Shown: positions 20,218-29,155, counted from the stretch's first letter. The stretch: 64,000 nucleotides of DNA from KK5 sp034043675 (GCF_034043675.1 NZ_JAXCLA010000007.1:434001-498000), one strand, 5' to 3'. The notes: generated by a model not told the origin, from the sequence alone. Made by a program: numbers and translations.

Positions 20218-21123
20218 ATGGCCGAGCCCGTGAACACCGACGCCCACCTGCGCGAGCGCCTGCACGAGGCCGGCTACATCGCCGACGAAGGCCTGGCCAC
20301 GACGCTGTGGCTGTCCTCCCAACTGCAGCGCCCGCTGCTCGTCGAGGGCGACGCCGGCGTGGGCAAGACCGCGCTGGCGCTGGGCCTGGCGCGCGCTGGC
20401 GGCCGCCGGCTGATCCGGCTGCAATGCCATGAGGGCCTCGACCTCTCGCAGGCCGCCTACGAGTGGAACTACGGCCGCCAACTGCTGGCCATCCGCGCGC
20501 ACGAGACGCAGCCCACCGGCATCCGCGAAAGCGATCTGTTCGCCCGCAGCTACCTGCTGGAGCGGCCGCTGCTGCAGGCCATCTCCAGCGACGAGCCCTG
20601 CGTGCTGCTGATCGACGAGATCGACCGCGCCGACGATGCCTTCGAGGCCTATCTGCTCGAAGTGCTGGCCGACTACCAGATCACCGTGCCCGAGCTGGGC
20701 ACGCTGCGCGCCACGCACGTCCCGCAGGTCGTGCTCACCAGCAACGGCACGCGCGAGCTGTCGGACGCGCTGCGCCGCCGCTGCCTCTACCACTGGCTCG
20801 ACTACCCGACCCTGGCGCGCGAGATCGCCATCGTCCGCACCACCTTGCCGCAGGCCGAGTCGCAATTGGTGGAGCAGGCCGTTGCCTTCGTGCAGCGCCT
20901 GCGCAAGGAGGATCTCGGCAAGACGCCCGGCGTCGCGGAGACGCTCGACTGGGTGCGCGCGCTGCACAGCCTGCGGCTGCAGGGCCTGCCCGACGACCCC
21001 TACGCGCTGATGCCCACGCTCGGCTGCCTGCTCAAGACGCGGGAGGACCTGTACCAGCTGAGCCCGCAGCGCGTGCTGCAGCTGGTCGAGCGGCAGCGCA
21101 TCGAAGGCGTGGCCAGCCTATGA
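20218..21123 (+). CDS. coxD: CoxD, MoxR-type AAA+ ATPase for active-site maturation
   Basis: The 301-residue AAA+ protein has Walker A GDAGVGKT at 44-51, Walker B VLLIDEIDRAD and sensor-1 VLTSNGTRELSDALRRRC. In the Oligotropha system CoxD helps insert sulfur and copper into the Mo centre, working with CoxE and CoxF. It starts 8 bases after coxG; its stop overlaps the coxE start (ATGA), so the two are coupled. Confidence 0.93.
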   Translation: MAEPVNTDAHLRERLHEAGYIADEGLATTLWLSSQLQRPLLVEGDAGVGKTALALGLARAGGRRLIRLQCHEGLDLSQAAYEWNYGRQLLAIRAHETQPTGIRESDLFARSYLLERPLLQAISSDEPCVLLIDEIDRADDAFEAYLLEVLADYQITVPELGTLRATHVPQVVLTSNGTRELSDALRRRCLYHWLDYPTLAREIAIVRTTLPQAESQLVEQAVAFVQRLRKEDLGKTPGVAETLDWVRALHSLRLQGLPDDPYALMPTLGCLLKTREDLYQLSPQRVLQLVERQRIEGVASL

Positions 21124-22286
21124 GCGCCATGCTGGCCCAGCACGCCCGCCCGCTGGAGGCCATCGGCGGCTTCGCGGCCCTGCTGCGCGAACACGGCATG
21201 AAGGTCGGCATCGCCGAGCAGATCGCCTTCGTGCGTGCGGCGCTGCTGCTGCCGGGCGGCCGGGCCCAGCAGCTCAGCAGCGCCTGGCGCGCCATCGCCT
21301 GCCGCGACCGGCGCGACTGGCGCCAGTGGCCGGAGCTGTTCGAGCGCTACTGGCAGCCCGAGCGCGTCAAGGGCAAGGTCAGCGTGAGCGGGCGGACACG
21401 GCCTTCGCGCGATCTGCGCCAGGCGGTGCGGGCGCTGCACGATGCGTTGAGCGGCGGGCCCGGCGGCAGCGGCTCGCTGGACAGCGCGCTCGATGTGCCC
21501 GAAGGCGGCGCTGACGAAGTCGCGTCGCAGCCGCGCGCCCAAGGCGGCGCGAGCCGCACTGAGGCCTTACACGACCGCTCGATGGCGATGTGGATGCCGC
21601 AGGATCTGACCCAGCTGGAGCAGCTCGCCGCACGCATGGCGGAACGCCTGCGCAAGCGCCTCACGCGGCGTTGGCAGGACGCACCGGCCGGCCGCCGGCT
21701 CGACCTGCGCCGCACGCTCCGCAGGAGCCTCGCCACCGGCGGCGTGCCCATCCAGCCGGCGTGGCGACGCCCGCGCCGCGAGCGCCCGCGGCTCTTCATC
21801 CTGGTCGACGTGAGCCGCTCGATGCAAACGCATGCGCAGCTGTTCCTGCGCATCGCGCGGGCCTTCGTGGGCACGGCCGATGCGCGTGTCTTCGTGTTCC
21901 ACACGCGCCTGATCGAGATCACGCCGCTGCTGCAGCGCGACTCGGGAACGGTGCAGGAGAAGGTCAACGCGGTCACCGCCGGCTTTGGCGGCGGCACGCG
22001 CATCGCCACGAGTCTGGCCGATTTCCAGCGCAGCCATGCGCGCGCGCAGCTCGGTCGGGGCGCGCGCGTCTGGCTGCTCTCCGACGGCTTCGATGCCGAC
22101 GAGCCGGACCAACTGCCCGAGCAGATGCGGCTGCTGCGCCGCCGTGGCGCACGCATCACCTGGTTCCATCCCACGGCCGCGGCGCCAGCCTCGGCCGCGG
22201 TGCAGGGCTGCGCCGGCCTGATCGAGAGTTTCGTGCCCCTGTCTTCGCTGCGCGATCTGGCGCGCGCCGAGGCGCTGATCCATTGA
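21120..22286 (+). CDS. coxE: CoxE, von Willebrand factor A domain maturation protein
   Basis: The 388-residue protein has a C-terminal VWA domain with the metal-ion-dependent adhesion motif DVSRS (Asp230, Ser232, Ser234), a Gly/Thr turn GGGTRI and LLSDGFDADE. The N-terminal part is a helical CoxE domain, rich in Arg. VWA proteins pair with MoxR ATPases; here CoxE pairs with CoxD to mature CoxL. The start is set by the ATGA overlap with coxD. Confidence 0.93.
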   Translation: MSAMLAQHARPLEAIGGFAALLREHGMKVGIAEQIAFVRAALLLPGGRAQQLSSAWRAIACRDRRDWRQWPELFERYWQPERVKGKVSVSGRTRPSRDLRQAVRALHDALSGGPGGSGSLDSALDVPEGGADEVASQPRAQGGASRTEALHDRSMAMWMPQDLTQLEQLAARMAERLRKRLTRRWQDAPAGRRLDLRRTLRRSLATGGVPIQPAWRRPRRERPRLFILVDVSRSMQTHAQLFLRIARAFVGTADARVFVFHTRLIEITPLLQRDSGTVQEKVNAVTAGFGGGTRIATSLADFQRSHARAQLGRGARVWLLSDGFDADEPDQLPEQMRLLRRRGARITWFHPTAAAPASAAVQGCAGLIESFVPLSSLRDLARAEALIH

Positions 22287-22297
22287 AGGACACCGAC

Positions 22298-23203
22298 ATG
22301 ACTGCCACCTCGCTCGATTGGATTTCTTCGGCTGAGCGGCTGCGCGCCGCGGGCCAGCCCTTCGCGCTGGTGAGCGTGGTGCGCGTGGTGGCGCCCAGCT
22401 CCGCGCGACCGGGCGACAAGGCGCTCGTCACGGCGGACGGCCGCATCGACGGCTGGATCGGCGGCGGCTGCTCGCAGCCCGCCGTCGTGCGCACCGTGCG
22501 CCAGTCGCTGCAGGACGGCCAGCCGCGGATGATCCGCATCGCGCCGGCGGCCGAGGGCCACGAGCGCGAGCTGAGCGACTTGCTGGAGTTCGGCATGGCA
22601 TGCCATTCGGGCGGCACGGTCGAGCTCTTCATCGACCCCGTGCTGCCGCCGGCGCATCTCGTCGTCGTCGGCGATTCGCCGGTGGCGGTCTCGCTGGCGG
22701 AGCTGGCGCCGCGGGTCGGCCTCACGGTCACGGTGATCGCGCACGATGCCGATGCGAGCCGCTTCGCCGATGCTCGCCAGGTGCTGGTCACCGATGACGC
22801 GATCGCCTTCGCCGGCGAGGTGGAGGCGGGCGCCTTTGTCGTCGTTGCCACGCAGGGTCGGCGCGATCTGCAGGGCCTGCATGCGGCGCTGTCGTTGAAG
22901 GCCCGCAAGATCTTCTTCGTGGCCAGCGCGCGCAAGGCCGACGTGCTGCGCCGGACGCTGCTCGAGTCCGAGCACGACCAGGCCGAGGTGGACGCCATCG
23001 TCGCGCCGGCCGGCCAGGCGATCGGCGCGCAGACGCCGCAGGAGATCGCGCTGGCCGTTCTGGCCGCGGTGATCGCCGCGCGGCGCAACGCGCCGGAGAA
23101 AGAGGTCGTCGAATCGCCGCGCGCCAAGCCGTCGGTCCTGCCGCTACCCGAGCTGGCGCCGATCGCCGGCTCCTGCTGCGGTGGCGGCGCCGCGAAGGAG
23201 TGA
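22298..23203 (+). CDS. coxF: CoxF, XdhC/CoxI-family maturation protein
   Basis: The 301-residue protein has the XdhC N-terminal motif GDKALVTADGRIDGWIGGGC with a conserved Cys, and a C-terminal Rossmann-like domain (HLVVVGDSPVAVSLAEL). XdhC-type proteins hold molybdenum cofactor and promote its sulfuration before insertion. The C-terminal tail ends in CCGGGAAKE. It follows coxE by 11 bases behind GAAGGA. Confidence 0.9.
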   Translation: MTATSLDWISSAERLRAAGQPFALVSVVRVVAPSSARPGDKALVTADGRIDGWIGGGCSQPAVVRTVRQSLQDGQPRMIRIAPAAEGHERELSDLLEFGMACHSGGTVELFIDPVLPPAHLVVVGDSPVAVSLAELAPRVGLTVTVIAHDADASRFADARQVLVTDDAIAFAGEVEAGAFVVVATQGRRDLQGLHAALSLKARKIFFVASARKADVLRRTLLESEHDQAEVDAIVAPAGQAIGAQTPQEIALAVLAAVIAARRNAPEKEVVESPRAKPSVLPLPELAPIAGSCCGGGAAKE

Positions 23204-23209
23204 TCCGGC

Positions 23210-23884
23210 ATGGGCTGCATTCTCAAAGGGGGCGGCGGTCTCTACAGCCGGCTGGTGGTGGGCGCGGTGGTGCTCGCGGCCGGGGCCGGTGAGCGCATCG
23301 GGAATCGTCCCAAGAGCCTGCTGGAGCTGGGCGGCGTGCCGCTGATCCGGCGCACGCTGATCGCGCTGTCGGGCGCGGGTGTGGACGAGGTCGTGGTCGT
23401 GCTCGGTCACTACGCGGACGTGATCGGCCCGGCGGTCGAAAGCTTCCCGGTCACCGTCGTCCGCAATCCGCGGCCCGAGGACGGGCAGGTGTCCTCGCAA
23501 CGGCTCGGCCTCGCCGCGCTGGCCGGCAAGCTGGACGCCGTGATGGTCGTGCTGGCCGATCAGCCGCTGCTCAACGCGCAAGATATCGGCGCGTTGATCG
23601 GCGCCTGGAAGAAGCGGAGCGAAGGCGCGGCCGTGGTCTACCCCGAGGTGCAGGGCGAGCGCGGCAACCCGGTGATGTTCAGCGCCGATGTCCGGGAGCA
23701 GATCCTCGCCGGCGCGGCCAACGCGGGCTGCCGCCAATGGCAGGTGAAGCACCCGGAGCTGGTGCAGCCCTTCGTCACCGACAACCGCCGCTACCGCGTG
23801 GACATCGATACGCCGGAAGACCTCGAACGCTTCGAGCGTGAGACGGGCCACGCACTGCGCTGGCCCGCCGGCGTGGCCGCCTGA
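23210..23884 (+). CDS. MocA-like molybdenum cofactor cytidylyltransferase
   Basis: The 224-residue protein has the MobA/MocA nucleotidyltransferase fold: VVLAAGAGERIGNRPKSLL near the N-terminus, VVLADQP with the metal-binding Asp, and GERGNPVMF. MocA makes the molybdopterin-cytosine dinucleotide that CoxL needs, and its place 6 bases after coxF supports this. The first 10 residues (MGCILKGGGG) are unusual but the ATG has GATCCGGC upstream; a start at a later codon is possible. Confidence 0.87.
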   Translation: MGCILKGGGGLYSRLVVGAVVLAAGAGERIGNRPKSLLELGGVPLIRRTLIALSGAGVDEVVVVLGHYADVIGPAVESFPVTVVRNPRPEDGQVSSQRLGLAALAGKLDAVMVVLADQPLLNAQDIGALIGAWKKRSEGAAVVYPEVQGERGNPVMFSADVREQILAGAANAGCRQWQVKHPELVQPFVTDNRRYRVDIDTPEDLERFERETGHALRWPAGVAA

Positions 23885-23890
23885 TCCGCG

Positions 23891-24610
23891 ATGCACCCGG
23901 CGGCTCTGCGAACCTGCGGCGCGGCCCTGCTGATCGGCTGCTGGTTCTCGCTGGGCGAACTGGGGCAAGTCTTGACCCCCACGCTGGCCGGCGGCCTGAT
24001 GCCGATCGCGGCCTGGCTGGCTTGCATCGGCTTGCTGCTGCACTTCGGGCACCAGGCGCGCTGGTTCCGCGTCGGGAGCTGCATGCCGGTCGTGAGCCGC
24101 ATTCCCTGGAGGCAGCCGAGGGCCTGGCCGGCGTTCTGCGCCCGGTGCGCGATGCTGCCGATGATGGCGACCCTGCCGCTGATGGCGCTGTGGTGCGGGG
24201 GTTATGGCCTACAGCCCTGGCAGTCGCTGGCGCTGCACCTATCGGCGATGGTGTTGCCGCCGCTGGCGATCCGCCGGTTGAGCCGATGGGTGGACGAGCC
24301 CGCCTGCATCGCTGCGGCGATGGCGCTGGGCGTCGTGTTGCTGCTGGCATTGCCGGGCCTGCGCGGGCTGATGGCGCTGTCGCTATGCCAGTCGGTGGCC
24401 TGGGGCCTGGCCAGCTTCGACCGTGGCGGGCCCACGGCGGAGCGGGGCGCTGCACGGCGACTGCCTTGGGTCTTCGCGCTGGGTCCGGCGCTTGCGGCCC
24501 TGGCGCTCGGCCTTGCGATCGACATCGCCGGCCCGCAGGCGCTGGTCGTTGTCCAGGCCTCGCTGAGTCTCGTGGCCTGCTCCGGATTTCTGCTGGGGCG
24601 ATCTTGTTGA
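23891..24610 (+). CDS. Integral membrane protein of unknown function in the cox operon
   Basis: The 239-residue protein is very hydrophobic with about six to seven membrane segments and several Cys and His in or near them (CGAALLIGCWF, CIGLLLHFGHQ, CARCAMLPMM). CARCAMLPMM and the His/Cys/Met pattern would suit copper or haem binding, but this is speculation. I do not recognise a family. It begins 6 bases after the MocA-like gene. Its stop codon TGA overlaps the -35 box of the next gene. Confidence 0.65.
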   Translation: MHPAALRTCGAALLIGCWFSLGELGQVLTPTLAGGLMPIAAWLACIGLLLHFGHQARWFRVGSCMPVVSRIPWRQPRAWPAFCARCAMLPMMATLPLMALWCGGYGLQPWQSLALHLSAMVLPPLAIRRLSRWVDEPACIAAAMALGVVLLLALPGLRGLMALSLCQSVAWGLASFDRGGPTAERGAARRLPWVFALGPALAALALGLAIDIAGPQALVVVQASLSLVACSGFLLGRSC

Positions 24611-24634
24611 CATCAATCTACCAACTAGTAGAAT
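24607..24634 (+). promoter_or_regulatory. Promoter with internal operator for the TetR gene
   Basis: TTGACA at 24607-24612 and TAGAAT at 24629-24634 form a near-consensus sigma-70 promoter with a 16-base spacer. The spacer and -10 hold ACCAACTAGTAGAA (24620-24633), an imperfect copy of the perfect palindrome before the next gene. The predicted start of transcription, about 24641, is the A of the ATG, so the mRNA is probably leaderless. Confidence 0.7.
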
Positions 24635-24640
24635 GCATGC

Positions 24641-25228
24641 ATGTCAGCAGAACTCTCACCCAAGGCCGCGGAGATCGTCGCGCACACGCGATCGCTGCTG
24701 GTCCGTGGCGGATACAACAGCTTCAGCTATGCGGACCTCGCCGAGCGGGTCAGCATCTCCAAGGCCAGCATCCATCATCACTTCCCGAGCAAGGCGGTGC
24801 TGGTCCAGACCGTGATTGCGCTGTATCGCCAGGAGGCGAAGACGGCGCTCGGATCGCTGCAAGGCCACTTCGACGATCCGCTGTCCGAACTCAATGCCTA
24901 CGCGGACTACTGGGCCGGCTGCATCCGCAGCGGCGAGTCGCCGTTCTGCATCTGCGCCGTGCTGGCGACGGAACTGCCCAGCGTGCCCGATGAAGTCGCG
25001 GTGGAGGTGAGGGCGCATTTCCGCGACCTGAACGAATGGCTGGCGGCGCTGCTGAAGCGCGGTGTCGAGCGTGGCCAGTTCCACCTGCTCAACAGCCCGG
25101 CCGTGTCGGCGCAGGCCTTCATGGCGGTCGTGCATGGGGCGATGCTGATGGCCCGCGCGCTGGACGATCCCAAGGTCTTCCCCGCGGTCGTGCAACCGGC
25201 GATCCTGAAGCTCACCCAGTCGACCTGA
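24641..25228 (+). CDS. TetR/AcrR family repressor
   Basis: The 195-residue protein has a TetR helix-turn-helix at about residues 10-56 (TRSLLVRGGYNSFSYADLAER, ISKASIHHHFPSKAVLVQTV). Its ligand domain contains FCICAVLATELP, with two Cys separated by one residue, which may sense thiol-reactive compounds or metals. The shared operator before this gene and before 25316 suggests it represses itself and that membrane protein. A ribosome site is not seen, in line with a leaderless transcript. Confidence 0.88.
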   Translation: MSAELSPKAAEIVAHTRSLLVRGGYNSFSYADLAERVSISKASIHHHFPSKAVLVQTVIALYRQEAKTALGSLQGHFDDPLSELNAYADYWAGCIRSGESPFCICAVLATELPSVPDEVAVEVRAHFRDLNEWLAALLKRGVERGQFHLLNSPAVSAQAFMAVVHGAMLMARALDDPKVFPAVVQPAILKLTQST

Positions 25229-25241
25229 ATTCACCCACCGG

Positions 25242-25269
25242 TGGCGGCTCTTTTGGCCGCCATTTTTTT
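25242..25269 (+). terminator. Rho-independent terminator after the TetR gene
   Basis: TGGCGGC at 25242-25248 pairs with GCCGCCA at 25256-25262 around TCTTTTG, followed by seven T. It isolates the TetR gene from the next promoter. Confidence 0.88.
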
Positions 25270-25281
25270 CTCACGTTAACT

Positions 25282-25295
25282 ACCTACTAGTAGGT
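25282..25295. promoter_or_regulatory. Perfect palindrome, TetR operator
   Basis: ACCTACTAGTAGGT is a perfect 14-base inverted repeat 20 bases before ATG 25316, next to an AT-rich TTTAAAT that may be the -10 region. It matches the site within the TetR promoter at 11 of 14 bases. Confidence 0.75.
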
Positions 25296-25315
25296 TTAAA
25301 TGGAGACTCATCATC

Positions 25316-25840
25316 ATGGCTCATCCTCTGTCGCCGCTGGGCATTGCCCACACCCTGATCAGCCTGCTGCCGGTCGTCGCGGGCCTGTACGGCCTGACCC
25401 GTGACCGTCGCATCGATGCCGCCAGCGGCGCCGGCAAGCTCTACCTCGCCGGGCTGACGGTGTCGGTCCTCACCTCCTTCGGTCTGTCGAGCACCGGCGG
25501 CATCAACCCCGGCCATGTGCTGGGTGTGCTGGCCTTGCTGGCGGCTTTCGGCGGTGCGTGGCTGGTGCCGGCGTTCTCGTTCCTCGGGCGGCTGCGGCCC
25601 TATCTGCAGGCCTTCGGACTCTCGTTCAGCTTCTTCCTGCTGCTGGTGCCGGGCATCAACGAGACCTTGACGCGGCTGCCCGCCGCTGCGCCGCTGGCCA
25701 CCGGTCCGGACGATCCGGTGGTGCGCACGGCGCTGCTGGGCTGGCTCGTCCTGTTCATCGTCGGCTTCGTGTTGCAGAGCCGCGGCATCCGCCGGGCTAC
25801 CAGCGCTTCAGGCCCAGCAGCTTCTCGCCGAGCGGAGTGA
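25316..25840 (+). CDS. Small four-helix membrane protein under TetR control
   Basis: The 174-residue protein has about four membrane helices (LGIAHTLISLLPVVAGLYGL, LYLAGLTVSVLTSF, VLGVLALLAAFGGAWLV, LLGWLVLFIVGFVL) and short loops. I do not know its activity; similar small proteins are annotated as uncharacterised membrane proteins. TGGAGACTC precedes the ATG. The last 44 bases overlap the convergent phytanoyl-CoA-dioxygenase-like gene. Confidence 0.75.
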   Translation: MAHPLSPLGIAHTLISLLPVVAGLYGLTRDRRIDAASGAGKLYLAGLTVSVLTSFGLSSTGGINPGHVLGVLALLAAFGGAWLVPAFSFLGRLRPYLQAFGLSFSFFLLLVPGINETLTRLPAAAPLATGPDDPVVRTALLGWLVLFIVGFVLQSRGIRRATSASGPAASRRAE

Positions 25841-26747
25841 GCTCGGCGACCCGGCCGTGCTTCTTCTCCCAGCCGCGCGGGTCGCCCGGGAAGCCGGCAC
25901 GGATCGGCGGTTCCAGTTCGCGCCATGAGGTGATGCGGGCCTCGCGCTCGGCCGTGTTGGCTTCCTCGGCCGGGAACATCGAGATGTACTGGGCCATCCG
26001 CACCTTGTCCTCGGTCATGTTCGGCGCCACGCCATGCGCCAGCAGCGAGTTGAAGATCATCAGGTCGCCGGGGAACAGTTCGAGCTTCTCCAGCTTGTCC
26101 TCGATGCCTGTCATGTCGGGATGGTGCGGATCGCGGTCGGCCGGCTGGGTCTTGACCCACTCGTCGAAGTGCTCGAAGAGCCAGGGCACGCACTGGAAGC
26201 CGCCGATGTCGCCGCCGTCCTGGTGCACCAGCGACAGCACGCCCTGGACCGAGATCGGCTTGGGCTCGCGCGAGGTGTCGGCGTCCCAGTGGATGAAGCC
26301 GTTCGATTTGCGCTTGCCGCGGTTGGGCGTGTTGAGGTTGGCGCGATCGATCGCCACCCACAGGTCCTCGATGTCCCAGATGTCCACGAAGGCGTCGTAG
26401 ACCCGCTGCTGCATGCGGTTGTCCCACAGCAGCTGATGGTTGTAGATCTCCACCATGCCGGCATAGTTGACGGCGGCCTCCGGGTGCTCGCGCCGCGTCG
26501 TGACGTCCCAGGTCGACGGATCCTTCGGGTCCTTCTCCTCGAACTCCCAGAGCAGCGACTTCAGCCGCTCGACGTTCTCCGCCGGCACGGCATTGCGCAC
26601 GATGACGTAGCCCCGGCGCTGCCAGTGGGCGAAGTCCTCGGGCGAGAGAACGCGCAGCGGAAGCCGCTTCTTCAGTTGCGACAGCTGGGTGCTGCTGCGT
26701 GTCGATGTGGGGTGGTCGTCCTGGTCGTAGTCGGTCGCGTGTGCCAT
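25797..26747 (-). CDS. Phytanoyl-CoA dioxygenase (PhyH) family protein
   Basis: The 316-residue protein is an Fe(II)/2-oxoglutarate-dependent oxygenase by its facial triad: His153 and Asp155 (IHWDAD) and distal His238 (LLAHGVAPN), with Arg250 (KVRMAQYI) for the 2-oxoglutarate carboxylate. It hydroxylates a small organic substrate, which I cannot name. It is divergent from the AraC-type gene, a likely regulator. Its 3' end overlaps the convergent membrane-protein gene by 44 bases. Confidence 0.88.
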   Translation of the reverse strand: MAHATDYDQDDHPTSTRSSTQLSQLKKRLPLRVLSPEDFAHWQRRGYVIVRNAVPAENVERLKSLLWEFEEKDPKDPSTWDVTTRREHPEAAVNYAGMVEIYNHQLLWDNRMQQRVYDAFVDIWDIEDLWVAIDRANLNTPNRGKRKSNGFIHWDADTSREPKPISVQGVLSLVHQDGGDIGGFQCVPWLFEHFDEWVKTQPADRDPHHPDMTGIEDKLEKLELFPGDLMIFNSLLAHGVAPNMTEDKVRMAQYISMFPAEEANTAEREARITSWRELEPPIRAGFPGDPRGWEKKHGRVAELTPLGEKLLGLKRW

Positions 26748-26885
26748 CCGTGTCTCCGTCGTCTTCTGTGTGAACTGACGGCCCGAAGGTTAGGCGGGCG
26801 GCAAAACGAGCTGTTGTAGGGGACTGGCGACTACTCATACTATTCTGGCGTTCCTGCTTAAGCGCAGGTCGTACAGAGCACATTG

Positions 26886-27749
26886 ATGAAGCCCTACCTC
26901 GAGAGAGTCCCGGTCGCCGATGGCGTGTCCTGCTCAATGCTGCACGTGCTGCGCGAGCCGATCGCGTTCGAGTGGCACCACCACCCCGAGTACGAGCTGA
27001 CCCTGACCACCAACTCCCAGGGCCACCGCTTCATCGGCGACCACGTGGGCACCTACGACGATGGCGACCTGGTGATGGTGGGGCCGAACCTGCCGCACAC
27101 CTGGTTCTCGTCCAACAAGCTCGACGAGGGCCAGCCCCACCATGTGATGGTCATCAAGTTCCGGCCCGAATGGGCACGCGGGCTGATGGACCTGCTGACC
27201 GAGCTGCGCGCGATCGGCGCGATGCTGGAGCGCTCGTCGCGCGGCCTGAAGTTCTCGCCCGAGGCCGCCCGCCGGGCCCGCCCGGCCATCGAGGCCCTGT
27301 TCGACAAGCCACCGGCCGAGCGCCTGCTGGACCTGATCGCGATCCTGCTGGCGCTGTCGTCCGACGCCGCCGCTGAATCGCTCGCCGCGCCCAACCAGGC
27401 GTCTTCGGTCACCGATCCGGGCGGCTCGCGCATCGACCGGGTGCTGGAGCACGTCCACGAGAACTACCGCGACGAGGTCAAGGTGGACGACCTAGCCCGC
27501 ATCGCCGCGCTCAGCGCCTCGGCCTTCCACCGCATGTTCCTGCGGCAGACGCGCACGACCTTGACCGAGTACGTAATGCGCCTGCGCATCGGCGAGGCCT
27601 GCGCGCAACTGGTGGCGGACGGCCGGCCGATCGCCGGCATCGCGGAAGCGGTGGGCTACCGCTCGCTCGCCAACTTCGGGCGCCAGTTCAAAGCGCTCAA
27701 GGGCCAGACGCCGCGCGAGTACCGCAGCCGCTTCAGCCTGAAGCGCTGA
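26886..27749 (+). CDS. AraC family transcriptional regulator with cupin sensor
   Basis: The 287-residue protein has an N-terminal cupin (HHHPEYELT, GDLVMVGPNLPHTWF) that likely binds a sugar or other small ligand, and two C-terminal AraC helix-turn-helix units (VDDLARIAALSASAFHRMF and PIAGIAEAVGYRSLANFGRQFK). ATG 26886 is chosen over the TTG one codon upstream. It stands between the divergent dioxygenase and the downstream sugar operon, and may control either. Confidence 0.9.
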   Translation: MKPYLERVPVADGVSCSMLHVLREPIAFEWHHHPEYELTLTTNSQGHRFIGDHVGTYDDGDLVMVGPNLPHTWFSSNKLDEGQPHHVMVIKFRPEWARGLMDLLTELRAIGAMLERSSRGLKFSPEAARRARPAIEALFDKPPAERLLDLIAILLALSSDAAAESLAAPNQASSVTDPGGSRIDRVLEHVHENYRDEVKVDDLARIAALSASAFHRMFLRQTRTTLTEYVMRLRIGEACAQLVADGRPIAGIAEAVGYRSLANFGRQFKALKGQTPREYRSRFSLKR

Positions 27750-27801
27750 GGCTGTCCAGGGTTTTCCTGGGTGTTCGATTTTTCGTCGTTCGAATAAATT
27801 G

Positions 27802-27817
27802 GTTTTGCAAGCAAACA
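27802..27817. promoter_or_regulatory. Putative ROK-repressor operator before the GtsABC-like operon
   Basis: GTTTTGCAAGCAAACA contains the inverted repeat TTTGC-AA-GCAAA. Nearly the same site (GTTTTGCGAGCGAACA) stands at 38396-38411 before the second sugar operon; 14 of 16 bases agree. It lies about 70 bases before the start codon of the binding-protein gene. Confidence 0.6.
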
Positions 27818-27887
27818 AATAGAGACCGAAACGAGAGTCGGTCGTTTGCTGCGATCAATTCCCAAATACAAACCAGGAGACAGTGAT

Positions 27888-29141
27888 ATGCGTTCGAACG
27901 TGTTGAGGGCCGTTGCCGCGGCGGCCTCACTGATGGTGTTCAGTGCAGCGCAGGCCCAGAACCAGAGCGTCGAGGTGATGCACTGGTGGACCTCCGGCGG
28001 CGAGGGTGCCGCGGTCGGTGTGCTGAAGCAGGATCTGGAGAAGCGCGGCGTCAAGTGGGTGGACATGGCCGTGGCCGGCGGTGGTGGCGAGGCCGCCTCG
28101 ACCGCACTGCGCGCCCGCGTGGTCGCCGGCGACCCGCCGACCGCCGCGCAGCAGCTCGGCATGAACGTGCGCGACTGGGCCGTCGAAGGCTCGCTGGGCA
28201 ATCTGGACGACGTGGCCGTCAAGGGCGGCTGGGACAAGGTCGTGCCGCCGGCGGTGCAGGCCTTCGGCAAGTACAAGGGCCACTGGGTGGCCGCACCGGT
28301 GAACATCCACCGCCCGAGCTGGCTGTGGATGAATGCCAAGATCTTCAAGGACAACGGCCTGACCCCGCCGAAGACCTGGGACGAGTTCAACGCCACGGCC
28401 GACAAGCTCAAGGCCAAGGGCATCACGCCGCTGGCCTTCGGCGGCCAGGCCTGGCAGGAAACCACCGTGTGGGAAGACGTCGTGCTGGGCATCGGCGGCC
28501 CGGACTTCTACAAGAAGGCCATCATCGATGCCGATCCGGCCGCGCTGAAGTCGCCGACGATGATCAAGGTCTTCGACCAGATGCGCAAACTGCGCAGCTA
28601 TGTGGACCGCAACTTCGCCGGCCGCGACTGGAACCTTGCCACCGCCATGGTGCTGAAGGGCGAGGCCGCCATGCAGCTGATGGGCGACTGGGCCAAGGGC
28701 GAGGTGATCGCCGCCAAGCAGGTGCCGGGCAAGGACATCCTGTGCAGCGTCGCGCCGGGCACGCAGGGCTCCTTCCTGTTCAACACCGACTTCTTCGCGA
28801 TGTTCAACGTCTCGGCGGCCAAGCGTCCCGCGCAGCTGCTGATGGCCCAGGCCATCATGGACCCGAGCTTCCAGGTCACCTTCAACCTGGCCAAGGGCTC
28901 GATCCCGGCGCGTAACGACGTCAGCATGGACAAGTTCGACGACTGCGGCAAGCAGTCGATGGCCGACCTGAAAGCGGCCAGCGCGGCCAACCACGTCTAC
29001 GGCTCGCTGGCCCACGGTCATGCGCAGCCCGCTGGCGTGCAGCGCGCCTACTTCGACGTCGTGACCAAGCACTTCAACTCCGACCAGTCCTCGCAGGCTG
29101 CCGTCGATGAGCTGGTGCGCTCGGTCGCCGCAGCCAAGTAA
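27888..29141 (+). CDS. Sugar ABC transporter substrate-binding protein (GtsA-like)
   Basis: The 417-residue protein has a signal peptide (Arg, then AAAASLMVFSAAQAQ, cleavage after AQA near residue 23) and a periplasmic sugar-binding fold of cluster B. The start of the mature part (VEVMHWWTSGGEGAAVGVL) and VAAPVNIHRPSWLW closely resemble the glucose/mannose-binding GtsA of Pseudomonas. ATG 27888 follows CAGGAGACAG. A terminator-like attenuator separates it from the permease genes, which favours excess binding protein. Confidence 0.9.
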   Translation: MRSNVLRAVAAAASLMVFSAAQAQNQSVEVMHWWTSGGEGAAVGVLKQDLEKRGVKWVDMAVAGGGGEAASTALRARVVAGDPPTAAQQLGMNVRDWAVEGSLGNLDDVAVKGGWDKVVPPAVQAFGKYKGHWVAAPVNIHRPSWLWMNAKIFKDNGLTPPKTWDEFNATADKLKAKGITPLAFGGQAWQETTVWEDVVLGIGGPDFYKKAIIDADPAALKSPTMIKVFDQMRKLRSYVDRNFAGRDWNLATAMVLKGEAAMQLMGDWAKGEVIAAKQVPGKDILCSVAPGTQGSFLFNTDFFAMFNVSAAKRPAQLLMAQAIMDPSFQVTFNLAKGSIPARNDVSMDKFDDCGKQSMADLKAASAANHVYGSLAHGHAQPAGVQRAYFDVVTKHFNSDQSSQAAVDELVRSVAAAK

Positions 29142-29155
29142 CTCCTGAGGGTTTT

